A stretch of 64,000 nucleotides of DNA from Arenicella chitinivorans (GCF_014651515.1 NZ_BMXA01000005.1:1-64000); one strand, 5' to 3'; counted from the stretch's first letter, positions 1-5,873 are shown. Notes: generated by a model not told the origin, from the sequence alone. Program-made: numbers and translations.

Positions 1-1
1 T

Positions 2-235
2 AAGCGCTCAGGTAAACGAAGCATTCGTGGTGGACGGCACAAGATCCGTTCAGTGTTGTTCGTCTCGATGATGTCGGCCATCCAACATCACCCCACGCTT
101 AAACCGATGTATCAACGGTTAGTCGCGCAAGGCAAACCCAAGAAAGTGGCATTGATCGCCTGCGCCAGAAAGCAGCTAATTACCCTGAACGCGATGATGA
201 AAACGAGGACTTATTGGAACGAAAAAATGGCCTGA
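2..235 (+). CDS. IS110-family transposase, C-terminal fragment (5' end outside window)
   Basis: This open frame enters from the left edge and ends at the TGA at 233-235. The visible 77 residues are the C-terminal part of the Transposase_20 (IS110/IS116/IS902) domain: a basic GKRSIRGGRHKIR stretch, then LFVSMMSAIQHHP, YQRLVAQGKPKKVA and a terminal RKQLITLNAMMKT segment. IS110-family enzymes are DEDD transposases that act through a Holliday-junction-like mechanism, and the IS1111-attC subgroup inserts specifically into integron attC sites. The fragment lies 27 bp from the truncated attC of the first cassette, which suits that subgroup. Whether the full element is intact cannot be seen. Confidence 0.88.
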   Translation, partial: KRSGKRSIRGGRHKIRSVLFVSMMSAIQHHPTLKPMYQRLVAQGKPKKVALIACARKQLITLNAMMKTRTYWNEKMA

Positions 236-261
236 ATACTTGACCTGGGATCATAGTCTCT

Positions 262-269
262 TGTTATAA
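262..269 (-). repeat. R'' end of an interrupted attC site at the left end of the cassette array
   Basis: On the minus strand, three bases past the stop of the 273-593 gene, comes TTATAACAAGAG, the usual start (R'' box, AAC then AA) of an attC site. The matching R' box with GCGTT is not found before the transposase gene ends at 235. The attC therefore appears split by the IS110-family insertion. The exact IS boundary, somewhere in 236-260, cannot be fixed from this window. Confidence 0.6.
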
Positions 270-272
270 AGG

Positions 273-593
273 CTACTTATCTTCATAGCCTTTAACATTG
301 CCATCCTTATCATATATGGCCTTTTTGCTAGACTTATCAAAATAAGGGTACGGACCCGAACGCCCAGAATCAATCATTTCGGATAGCCAGGAAAAAGCGA
401 ATACATTAATGATCGGTGCACAAATAGCCAATAATATTGCAAGGTTATCATGCCCAGCTCTCCATAAATCTGGAACAAAGTACCACCCTACAATGGTTAT
501 GCCAAAACAAAGTAGAAACCAAAGAACCGCACCACCAACAGCGATTGCTATAAGAATCGCAATAATTGCTAATATACCTACAATAATATCCAT
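273..593 (-). CDS. Cassette-borne small membrane protein, unknown function
   Basis: This is a 106-residue protein with a very hydrophobic N-terminal half: an IIVGILAIIAILIAIAVGG segment at about residues 3-21, a second segment starting AVLWFLLCFGITIVGW, and a third hydrophobic stretch near residues 50-70 (LAILLAICAPIINVFAF). The C-terminal 35 residues are polar and charged and would be soluble. I do not recognise a family. The gene sits alone between two attC sites and is the distal visible cassette gene in the array, next to the IS110-family insertion. Confidence 0.65.
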   Translation of the reverse strand: MDIIVGILAIIAILIAIAVGGAVLWFLLCFGITIVGWYFVPDLWRAGHDNLAILLAICAPIINVFAFSWLSEMIDSGRSGPYPYFDKSSKKAIYDKDGNVKGYEDK

Positions 594-612
594 AACTGAA
601 CCCCTTTAATCT

Positions 613-713
613 TTATAACGCCCTGTTAATGGGCAAAATCATGTTGGCTAAAATGTGAAGCGGAGCGAAGCCTAGCCAACGTAATTTTGTCCACTTTAAA
701 CAGCTTGTTAGCT
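613..713 (-). repeat. attC recombination site, 101 bp, of the PD40-protein cassette
   Basis: On the minus strand this starts with an R''-like AGCTAACAAG and ends with GGGCGTTATAA. Inside are complementary stretches (TGGGCAAAAT at the left against ATTTTGTCCA at the right, and GTTGGCTA against TAGCCAAC). The orientation matches the upstream gene ending at 724, so this is that cassette's own attC. The boundaries are my placement of the two core boxes. Confidence 0.85.
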
Positions 714-723
714 TCCCTCTTAC

Positions 724-1572
724 TTAATCTAATTTAGGTCGAAGATCCTCAATAAATTTTGCATTAACCCAATACATATCATGGTGTCTATTAAAAAACA
801 GATACTTGCCATCGGGAGTTACATATCCGCCGGCTTCCCAAGATTCTGTATTGACTTTATCTCCCATGTTGATGGCCTCTCCCCATGACCCGTCTTTTTT
901 TCGAAAACTTATGTATAGATCAGAATCGCCATGTCCATCTTCTCTTTCAGTATCCCAGATCAAATAAGATTCATCAGGCGATATAAAGGGGTGTGCGCTA
1001 TTTTTACCAGTATTGATCGCTGGGGACATCTTTCTAGGTGGTAGGCGTTCGCCATTTTCCAAAGTAGATATGCGGATTCCATCACCTTTATAATCATCTA
1101 AAACATAGGTACCATTTTCAGAGGCGGAAAGACGCATTATGCCCCAATCTTCCCCATCAAACATCGGGCCAAGACTTTTTACATCAGTCCAGCCCGTCTC
1201 GGTTCGCTCCATATAATACTTGCCCAAATGCATCGTATTACCATCTGGAGAGAGAATGGGCCTACCAACTCGAGGCCCGACTGTAGACTCGCTCCATTGA
1301 CTATTTTCATTTTTATAAACTATCAATGTCCACTCTTCAGTTTCATTATCCCTCCTTGTGAAATAGAACTCTTGCATATCTGGCGAAAAAAAGCCGCTAA
1401 AATCACGATGTTTCGTCGAAACAATACCTGGGGCAAAAACTTCAGCGTTTAACCCCGGAGGTTGCTGCCCCAAATAAGATCCTTTAATAACTAAGCTATC
1501 ATTTTGACCGATGCTCTTGTTACTTATAGCTGACAAAAAAAGCAAAGAAATTAAACCACATATTTGTTTCAC
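724..1572 (-). CDS. Cassette-borne secreted PD40/TolB-like beta-propeller protein
   Basis: A 282-residue protein with an N-terminal export signal (hydrophobic core ICGLISLLFLSAIS, probable cleavage after IGQ). The mature part carries repeated PD40 (WD40-like) blades recognisable by SPDGNTMHL, SPDESYLIWDTERE and TPDGKYLFFNRHH, plus an initial FFSPDMQEFYFTRR. PD40 proteins fold as beta-propellers and often bind other envelope proteins or carbohydrates. No enzymatic residues are evident. The signal sequence and PD40 style resemble proteins common in Bacteroidota, which would fit acquisition by transfer, but this is inference. It is a single-gene integron cassette followed by its attC at 613-713. 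Confidence 0.8.
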   Translation of the reverse strand: MKQICGLISLLFLSAISNKSIGQNDSLVIKGSYLGQQPPGLNAEVFAPGIVSTKHRDFSGFFSPDMQEFYFTRRDNETEEWTLIVYKNENSQWSESTVGPRVGRPILSPDGNTMHLGKYYMERTETGWTDVKSLGPMFDGEDWGIMRLSASENGTYVLDDYKGDGIRISTLENGERLPPRKMSPAINTGKNSAHPFISPDESYLIWDTEREDGHGDSDLYISFRKKDGSWGEAINMGDKVNTESWEAGGYVTPDGKYLFFNRHHDMYWVNAKFIEDLRPKLD

Positions 1573-1650
1573 AACTGGCTCCTAGAATTAAAAAGATTCA
1601 TCACATAATGGGCTTGATATATCCGGCTATAGCTCGCAATCCAGATTGGC

Positions 1651-1734
1651 AGCTAACGTCGCCAGCACGCGCGGCTTTGTAGTGGAGGCGAAGCCGCAGC
1701 GAAAAATCCGTCGCAGTGCCTGGCCTTGTTATGC
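1651..1734 (-). repeat. attC recombination site, 84 bp, of the VOC-protein cassette
   Basis: On the minus strand it runs from GCATAAC-AAGG to GACGTTAGCT. Internal inverted sequences flank a central GCTTCGCCTCC loop. The TAA stop of the VOC gene (1729-1731) lies inside the R'' box, so gene and recombination site overlap. Confidence 0.85.
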
Positions 1735-2121
1735 ACCAGCACCGTTTTCTCTATGAAAAACAGCTATTTTGTTACCGTCCAGGTCTCGAAAGTAAGCACC
1801 GAAATAGGCACCGTTGTTTCTTGGCCCGGGCTCTCCCTCGCATTTAGAGTTAAGGCTTATGGCGAGCTTGTAGATTTCAGTAACACATTCCTTGCTACCT
1901 GCTGTCAGAGCAAGCATGGTCCCATTTCCATTAGACGCTAACTGACCATCGTAAGGCCTGGATATGGCTAGCTTAGTCGTGGAGTTTGGGAATTGATAAA
2001 ATACGACATTTTCAGTTTTAGCAAGTTGTTTAGCCTCAAGTAAGCCCAAAATTTTGTCGTAGTATTTAGTTGCGAGCAGGAGATCATTCGTCCCCAAAGT
2101 TACGTGAGAAATCAATTTCAA
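1729..2121 (-). CDS. Cassette-borne VOC (glyoxalase/bleomycin-resistance fold) protein
   Basis: A 130-residue protein of the usual length for a single-chain vicinal oxygen chelate protein. It begins MKLISHVTLGTNDLLLATKYYD, where the early His is the expected first metal ligand, continues with FYDKILGLLEA-like helix and strand order, and ends with FGAYFRDLDGNKIAVF, the typical last betaalphabeta motif with DGNKI. The family includes glyoxalase I, dioxygenases and fosfomycin or bleomycin resistance proteins, and VOC proteins are frequent integron cargo. The substrate cannot be told. The stop codon is embedded in the attC R'' box. Confidence 0.85.
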   Translation of the reverse strand: MKLISHVTLGTNDLLLATKYYDKILGLLEAKQLAKTENVVFYQFPNSTTKLAISRPYDGQLASNGNGTMLALTAGSKECVTEIYKLAISLNSKCEGEPGPRNNGAYFGAYFRDLDGNKIAVFHRENGAGA

Positions 2122-2133
2122 TGTCTCCTTGAT

Positions 2134-2208
2134 GCATAACGCCTCACAAACGGGCGCGCGACTTGGCGCGTCCGAGCCGCAGGCGTTGAGTTTTGTGACT
2201 TGTTAGTG
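2134..2208 (-). repeat. attC recombination site, 75 bp
   Basis: On the minus strand the site runs from CACTAACAAG to GGCGTTATGC. The centre reads GGACGCGCCAAGTCGCGCGCCC, an imperfect inverted repeat. It belongs to the 2212-2406 gene. Its centre is clearly related to the sites at 2430-2507 and 4821-4889. Confidence 0.87.
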
Positions 2209-2211
2209 TTT

Positions 2212-2406
2212 TTAGTTTTTAGGCTCATTAGGTTTTTTAATTAATGTGTATATCGAACCTAATAAAAACAAAATGCCTCCTATTAATAATGATTCTTGAG
2301 CAGATTCATAAGTTTCGCTTCCGAATACCCGACGTATATTCCAAGCGCTTGCCAAAAATACGACGCCCAAGAGAATTCCAGTAATACCAAATATTTTATC
2401 TCTCAT
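2212..2406 (-). CDS. Cassette-borne two-helix membrane protein, unknown function
   Basis: A 64-residue protein with two predicted membrane helices (about residues 5-21, IFGITGILLGVVFLASAW, and 39-55, LLIGGILFLLGSIYTL), joined by a polar loop and followed by a short basic, Asn/Lys-rich tail. No family is recognised. It forms a complete cassette with the attC at 2134-2208, and its stop lies 4 bp before the R'' box, which supports a real compact cassette gene. Confidence 0.62.
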   Translation of the reverse strand: MRDKIFGITGILLGVVFLASAWNIRRVFGSETYESAQESLLIGGILFLLGSIYTLIKKPNEPKN

Positions 2407-2429
2407 ACTATTCTCATATATTCTTGTAA

Positions 2430-2507
2430 CACTAACGCCGCAAACAGGGGCGCGGTTTACCGCGTCCCAACGAACGCAGTGAGTTATGGTGGTTTGCCTT
2501 GTTATGT
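2430..2507 (-). repeat. attC recombination site, 78 bp
   Basis: On the minus strand it runs from ACATAACAAGG to GGCGTTAGTG. The inner arms GGGACGCGGTAAACCGCGCCCC form a strong hairpin. The TAA stop of the 2502-2879 gene lies within the R'' box. Confidence 0.88.
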
Positions 2508-2879
2508 AGTTTTTTCAAGTTCATCTATGCATTTGCTGTAAATGGAAATAAGGTTTTTTACTACAATATTTGTTGTGACTTTATTTCCATTGCCCAATTT
2601 ACAATGAAGTTGTATTTCTTCAGAGTTTCTTATTGTAAATCTACCAACAAAATCATCCGTGGTAGGCCCCCAATGGAGAGCGGCGTACCATTTCGGTAAA
2701 CGCTTATTTCTTAGTATTTCTATCTCTCGTCTGACCGAAGTGACGAACTGAGGAACATAAACCAAATTATCGATATAAGTTAGGTTCACACCACCTGCCC
2801 ATATATCTACATATTGTTGTTTTGGATTAATTTTCTTTCCAATAACGAAAGAGAATATATCTCGCTGTCCGATTTCCAT
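2502..2879 (-). CDS. Cassette-borne hypothetical protein, 125 aa
   Basis: A soluble protein of 125 residues without a signal peptide or membrane segment. It begins MEIGQRDIFSFVIGKKI, has a central aromatic stretch (PKWYAALHWGPTTDDFVGRF), and ends in an amphipathic helix (LISIYSKCIDELEKTT). I do not recognise a domain. The alternating beta-strand pattern with a terminal helix recalls small immunity-type proteins, but that is only an impression. The gene fills its cassette completely and ends inside the attC R'' box. Confidence 0.65.
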   Translation of the reverse strand: MEIGQRDIFSFVIGKKINPKQQYVDIWAGGVNLTYIDNLVYVPQFVTSVRREIEILRNKRLPKWYAALHWGPTTDDFVGRFTIRNSEEIQLHCKLGNGNKVTTNIVVKNLISIYSKCIDELEKTT

Positions 2880-2887
2880 TTCAATCT

Positions 2888-2998
2888 ACATAACGCCCCG
2901 CTTAGGGGCAGCCTTGTAGTTGATTGTGTTGCGCTGGCGTAGCGAAAAGGCACAAAGCAAGCAATGGAGTGGAGGTCGCATTGAGCCGATTGTTATGT
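2888..2998 (-). repeat. attC recombination site, 111 bp
   Basis: On the minus strand it runs from CACATAACAATC to GGGGCGTTATGT, with GCCCCTAAGCGGGGC next to R' as a local hairpin. It carries the TAA stop of the 2993-3343 gene in its R'' box. It is one of the two longest sites in the array. Confidence 0.83.
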
Positions 2999-3343
2999 GC
3001 CCGCAAAATATCTTATAAGCTTTTTACCTTTAGCATTTATAACTATTACGCTAACAAATATAAATACCAAGCCGATAGCAAACAGCCATTTTTGGAAAAC
3101 AATGCAGAGAATCAGCCCCACCATAGCGATACATTGCAAATTATTAACTAAAGCCTGAACTCTATAACATCCGTCACACCAAGCATCTGAATAAGGATGA
3201 CATCCGGGTGCATGTTGCAAATGTCCTTGTGCGCCACATATGGAACAAATGCCACAAAATCCAGGCTTTACGCCTTGCTTTTGTAGTGTTGCGGGCGATT
3301 TTTCCCAGAGACTACAATAGCAATTCCTATTTTTAATTTTCAT
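2993..3343 (-). CDS. Cassette-borne Cys/His-rich membrane protein, unknown function
   Basis: A 116-residue protein. The first 60 residues are rich in Cys and His (NCYCSLW, GFCGICSICGAQGHLQHAPGCH, WCDGCY), a pattern that suggests one or two zinc-binding sites. Two hydrophobic helices follow (IAMVGLILCIVF and WLFAIGLVFIFVSVIVI), then a short basic tail. The likely topology is a cytoplasmic zinc-ribbon-like head on a membrane hairpin. I do not recognise a characterised family. The stop codon is inside the attC R'' box. Confidence 0.68.
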   Translation of the reverse strand: MKIKNRNCYCSLWEKSPATLQKQGVKPGFCGICSICGAQGHLQHAPGCHPYSDAWCDGCYRVQALVNNLQCIAMVGLILCIVFQKWLFAIGLVFIFVSVIVINAKGKKLIRYFAGT

Positions 3344-3361
3344 ACGCTTAATTGTTCACAC

Positions 3362-3475
3362 ACATAACGCCAAGTGCAGCTGCAGTTTGGGCGGGGCGGA
3401 GCTTTGTGTAAACTGGCGCAGCCATACACAAAGTGAAGCACCGCCCAAACTGTCAGCTGGCACGCCTTGTTAAAA
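3362..3475 (-). repeat. attC recombination site, 114 bp, of the SUMF1-protein cassette
   Basis: On the minus strand it runs from TTTTAACAAGG to TGGCGTTATGT. The arms GTGCAGCTGCAGTTTGGGCGG and CCGCCCAAACTG-TCAGCTGGCAC pair almost perfectly with one extruded base, the hallmark of a folded attC bottom strand. Confidence 0.9.
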
Positions 3476-3484
3476 CGTTTGTGA

Positions 3485-4414
3485 TTAAAGATCGCGTACA
3501 ACACGAAATCCATAGTCGACGGTACGGAAACTTGCTTCGTCTTTATTTCGGTAGCTCGATGTGATACCGACTGGCTGGCTTGCCCACGAGGCACCTCTTA
3601 ATGTGCGCTCTTTACATTCTGCATTTATATGATCTAATGGGTCAGCACTTATGTCTTCGAGGTTCGGTTTATAGCAGTCCAACACCCATTCCCAAACATT
3701 CCCATACGCATCATATAGGCCGAAACCGTTTGGAGGAAACTTGCCAACAGGAGATGTTGTGAGATAACCATCATCACATGTTGATACAGCAGTATCTGCG
3801 CCCCATGCTTTGATCATTTGATAATCCGCGTGATTAATATATTGGCAGACAGTAGTGGCGTCATTTCCGTAATAATATTTACCTTCTGATCCACCACGCG
3901 CCGCAAACTCCCACTCAGCCTCTGTGGGTAAGCGATATCTAAACCCGGTTTCCGCTGTAAGCCACTTCGTATATGCTTGAGCGTCGTTCCAGCTAACACA
4001 AACAACAGGATGGCTTTCATCCTGATTTAGTCTATTAGTTTTCCAGTTTTCAGTTGGCAGCCATCCAATTGAGAGATCTGTTTTAATACCCCAGCACCCT
4101 TCGTCAGAACGCATTTCTGCCTCTGTAACATATCCCGTAGTAGCTACAAAGGTTTGAAACGATCCGACGGTAATTGGATACTTCGACATGGCGATAGGGT
4201 TTTTGAGAGAAATTATTTGTTCTGGTTTCTCGTCAGCTCGTCCATCACCTATCAGATCACCCATTTTAAACTGTCCCAGCGGTATCAGCTTCATTATTGG
4301 GCAGTCGTTACAATCGGTAAACTCAGAAGAATGGGAATTTTGATTAACCGGATGGATACATGATGTCAATACGGCTCCACCTAAAAAGATCAAACTAAAT
4401 TTAATTGTGCTCAT
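3485..4414 (-). CDS. Cassette-borne SUMF1/FGE-sulfatase-domain lipoprotein
   Basis: A 309-residue protein with an N-terminal lipoprotein signal (IFLGGAVLTSC, lipobox Cys19) and a complete SUMF1 domain from about residue 40 to the end. Recognisable blocks are HPVVCVSWNDAQAYTKWL, YRLPTEAEWEFAARGG, FGLYDAYGNVWEWVLDCY, LRGASWAS and YGFRVVRD. True formylglycine-generating enzymes oxidise sulfatase Cys using a pair of Cys after the RGGS-like block. Here that stretch (LRGASWASQPVGITSSYRN) has no Cys, so sulfatase activation is unlikely. The protein more probably belongs to the broader SUMF1 group. It is an unusually large single-gene cassette. Confidence 0.88.
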   Translation of the reverse strand: MSTIKFSLIFLGGAVLTSCIHPVNQNSHSSEFTDCNDCPIMKLIPLGQFKMGDLIGDGRADEKPEQIISLKNPIAMSKYPITVGSFQTFVATTGYVTEAEMRSDEGCWGIKTDLSIGWLPTENWKTNRLNQDESHPVVCVSWNDAQAYTKWLTAETGFRYRLPTEAEWEFAARGGSEGKYYYGNDATTVCQYINHADYQMIKAWGADTAVSTCDDGYLTTSPVGKFPPNGFGLYDAYGNVWEWVLDCYKPNLEDISADPLDHINAECKERTLRGASWASQPVGITSSYRNKDEASFRTVDYGFRVVRDL

Positions 4415-4427
4415 GAGCTCCCTATGG

Positions 4428-4490
4428 TTTTAACGATATGTGTTCAGTGGCGTGCCGACAGGCGCGTCCATCTGCAAGTTCTTGTTAGGT
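4428..4490 (-). repeat. attC-like site, 63 bp, of the cassette lacking a substantial ORF
   Basis: On the minus strand it runs from ACCTAACAAGAAC to ATATCGTTAAAA. Inner arms GGACGCGCCTGTCGGCACGCC give a short stem. The R' flank is ATCGTT rather than the GCGTT of the other sites, so it may be somewhat degenerate. Confidence 0.72.
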
Positions 4491-4552
4491 CTCAAAGCAC
4501 TCCTTTCTTCCAGTTTATCGCTTACTTTGCTACTACTTTCGCTTATGGCCAT
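4430..4552 (-). CDS. Possible 40-residue ORF in the otherwise ORF-poor cassette
   Basis: An ATG at 4552 opens a 40-codon frame starting MAISESSSKVSDKLEERSAL and ending in the R' box of the attC at 4428-4490, so the last half of the peptide is translated attC sequence. Upstream there is only a weak purine stretch (AGAAAG). Many cassettes show such read-through frames by chance. It is listed because the cassette has no better candidate and the frame begins with a plausible start. Confidence 0.2.
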   Translation of the reverse strand: MAISESSSKVSDKLEERSALRPNKNLQMDAPVGTPLNTYR

Positions 4553-4820
4553 CTTTCTATCCTAATTTTGATTTCCAAGTAATAGGCAAAAAATAGTGAG
4601 GCGGGCCTTCCCTGCTTAGCCGTGAGACGGACCTCAACGTCTGATTGAACCACGGGTCACCAGCGTGAGGTCCGTCTCACGGTAACATCGAAAGGCGGGT
4701 TTGGCCAGCTTCCTTATTGTCTTTTAATTTAGCAACCTAGGGCGATACACACAGCCTTTTGATGAACTTCATTTAGAACAGCATTATTAAATGATGCTCC
4801 TCGGTCATGAGCTGTAGTAG
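4491..4820 (-). other. Cassette interior without a substantial gene; contains a perfect inverted repeat
   Basis: About 330 bp between two attC sites, with no frame of 60 codons or more on either strand. The main structure is a 17-bp perfect inverted repeat at 4620-4682. Short direct repeats of AGGCGGG lie on both sides of it (near 4599 and 4692). A short minus frame starting MTEEHHLIMLF also occurs near 4809 but has only 11 codons. The cassette may carry a promoter, a structured RNA or a decayed gene. Confidence 0.55.
4620..4682. repeat. 17-bp perfect inverted repeat with 29-bp spacer inside a cassette
   Basis: The arms CCGTGAGACGGACCTCA (4620-4636) and TGAGGTCCGTCTCACGG (4666-4682) are exact reverse complements, separated by 29 bp. 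The arms are GC-rich in an AT-rich setting, and there is no T-run on either side that would make an ordinary intrinsic terminator. It could be a small non-autonomous element, an RNA hairpin or an operator pair. Confidence 0.85.
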
Positions 4821-4889
4821 ACCTGACGCCGCGAACACGGGCGCGGGCACCGCGTCCGAGCGAAGCGGCAGTGTTTTGCCTTGTTATAG
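4821..4889 (-). repeat. attC recombination site, 69 bp, of the attI-proximal cassette
   Basis: On the minus strand it runs from CTATAACAAGG to GGCGTCAGGT (one mismatch in the R' core, GTC for GTT). The centre GGACGCGGTGCCCGCGCCCGTG forms a strong hairpin and is closely related to the centres of the sites at 2134 and 2430. Confidence 0.85.
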
Positions 4890-4894
4890 CTCAT

Positions 4895-5305
4895 TTATTG
4901 ATCGGCCCATTTCTTAAGTACACCACTAATTCTCGAATCATTTTTAATCAATACTTCTTTAAATATTCCAAACACTACTTCATCAAAGCCTTTTTCTAAA
5001 ACTTCCACTCTAGGCAGCGTTTCTAACAACCAATCGAAGCCATCCACTACGAGTGGGTACTTATCCTTATACGTTAAGATCGCTTGATCTTCTAGGCTCA
5101 CCAAAAGCCCACAAACTATATAGTCGGTTTCTCTATTGATCTTTATGAAGAGAAGAAACCTATTTGAATGCTGGGGATCAAGGCTAATCAAATATTCTGA
5201 AAACTGACTTTCATCATTAACGATACTACCCGAGTAGGACTCATGAACTTTTAAGCACTCGTTGCATTGAGCGTCAATTGTTCGATGGTCTTCGATTACC
5301 TTCAT
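4895..5305 (-). CDS. Cassette-borne hypothetical protein, 136 aa (first cassette of the array)
   Basis: A soluble acidic protein of 136 residues starting MKVIEDHRTIDAQCNECLKVHES, with a CxxC pair (Cys14, Cys17) that could bind metal. It goes on through several strand-like segments (FLLFIKINRETDYIVCGLLV) to an amphipathic C-terminal helix region ending LKKWADQ. No family is recognised. The start is chosen at the ATG at 5305, with AGAGAT just upstream. The cassette boundary core site lies at 5318-5324, so the leader is only about 15 bp, as expected for a cassette gene expressed from an upstream array promoter. Confidence 0.65.
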   Translation of the reverse strand: MKVIEDHRTIDAQCNECLKVHESYSGSIVNDESQFSEYLISLDPQHSNRFLLFIKINRETDYIVCGLLVSLEDQAILTYKDKYPLVVDGFDWLLETLPRVEVLEKGFDEVVFGIFKEVLIKNDSRISGVLKKWADQ

Positions 5306-5317
5306 ATCTCTAAGTAG

Positions 5318-5324
5318 CTATAAC
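5318..5324 (-). repeat. Core recombination site at the head of the array (candidate attI point)
   Basis: On the minus strand this reads GTTATAG, identical to the core (+ strand gttatag, 4883-4889) that opens the attC of the first cassette. It is preceded by AAGGT instead of the GC that precedes GTT in the attC R' boxes of the array. That fits an attI core better than another attC, but the site is short. Confidence 0.5.
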
Positions 5325-5590
5325 ACCTTAATTCTGTGCATGCGCGTATGCACGGGACATGGGTTCTGAGCTTTGCTTTGCAAGTTACTGTTTTTGCTGT
5401 CTTAACGTTCAATACCAATCTCCTTTGATTCCGTGTAAATGAGCGTGCTCACTAATTATGGTAACAGTGCGCATTATCCTAGACAACGAATTTATAAATC
5501 CTTGTTTATCAATGCATTTTTTAAGTGATATAAAAATATGCGCGCGCAGATATTCTCGTGTGAGGCTTAAGAAGGACTTGGTTTTATAAA
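5325..5590. other. AT-rich non-coding leader, candidate attI/promoter region
   Basis: There is no gene. A near-palindrome GTGCATGCGCGTATGCAC lies at 5337-5354. The remainder is AT-rich and should contain the promoter that drives the minus-strand cassettes if the array is expressed. I could not pick a convincing -35/-10 pair on the minus strand. Confidence 0.5.
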
Positions 5591-5592
5591 TA

Positions 5593-5610
5593 TACTGTTT
5601 AAATATACAG
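5593..5610. promoter_or_regulatory. LexA (SOS) box
   Basis: The sequence TACTGTTTAAATATACAG contains an exact CTGT-N8-ACAG match (5595-5598 and 5607-5610) with an all-A/T spacer, as in gammaproteobacterial LexA operators. A rightward -10-like hexamer TATACT (5591-5596) overlaps the left half-site, so LexA binding would block it. No good -35 is visible. An exact 8-base match is expected about once in 64 kb by chance. Its position at the head of an integron array, where intI promoters commonly carry such boxes, raises its weight. Confidence 0.65.
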
Positions 5611-5628
5611 CACTATGAATAATTGGTA

Positions 5629-5670
5629 ATGAAGCCTGAGAGTCCTGTTATGGAATCTATTCAGTACTAG
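5629..5670 (+). pseudogene. Possible remnant of the 5' end of an integron integrase gene (intI)
   Basis: An ATG 18 bp after the LexA box opens a 13-codon frame, MKPESPVMESIQY, then TAG. The first residues resemble the start of chromosomal integron integrases (Met-Lys, Ser-Pro, then a short spacer and Ser-Ile). The frame runs divergently from the cassettes, as intI does. The following 115 bp before tRNA-Leu show no further integrase motifs in any forward frame (no tyrosine-recombinase RHRY boxes). The resemblance is short, so this call is tentative. Confidence 0.3.
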
Positions 5671-5786
5671 AGAAGAATCCGAGTCGATTTAGTCTCGTGC
5701 AGATTTTTGTTCGGCAGCTATTTTTGCGCAACCAACTTAAGGCCAAATATCAATTAGGAATGATTGTAATAAGAGAGAACAAGGAA
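5671..5786. other. Non-coding stretch between the array head and tRNA-Leu
   Basis: I see no gene, repeat or clear terminator here. One forward frame stays open for about 38 codons but has no start signal and no recognised similarity. Confidence 0.5.
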
Positions 5787-5873
5787 TGGTGCCCGGGGCC
5801 GGACTTGAACCGGCACGGTGTTGCCACCGACGGATTTTAAGTCCGTTGCGTCTACCAATTTCGCCACCCGGGC
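5787..5873 (-). tRNA. tRNA-Leu (anticodon TAA)
   Basis: An 87-nt gene with encoded CCA. The acceptor arms GCCCGGG and CCCGGGC pair fully. The anticodon arm carries TAA in CTTAAAA, a long variable arm typical of leucine tRNAs follows, and the T arm reads CCGGTTCAAGTCCGG. It is the last of the Gly-Cys-Leu set downstream of pgsA, the same order as glyW-cysT-leuZ in Escherichia coli. This locus is a common boundary for acquired DNA, and here the integron array begins about 460 bp past its 3' end. Confidence 0.97.

Noticed and set aside
5337-5354. Near-palindrome GTGCATGCGCGTATGCAC as a ninth attC
   Set aside because: It lacks paired core boxes at attC spacing, and the adjacent core flank does not have the GC before GTT shared by most other sites. 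Better kept as part of a candidate attI region.
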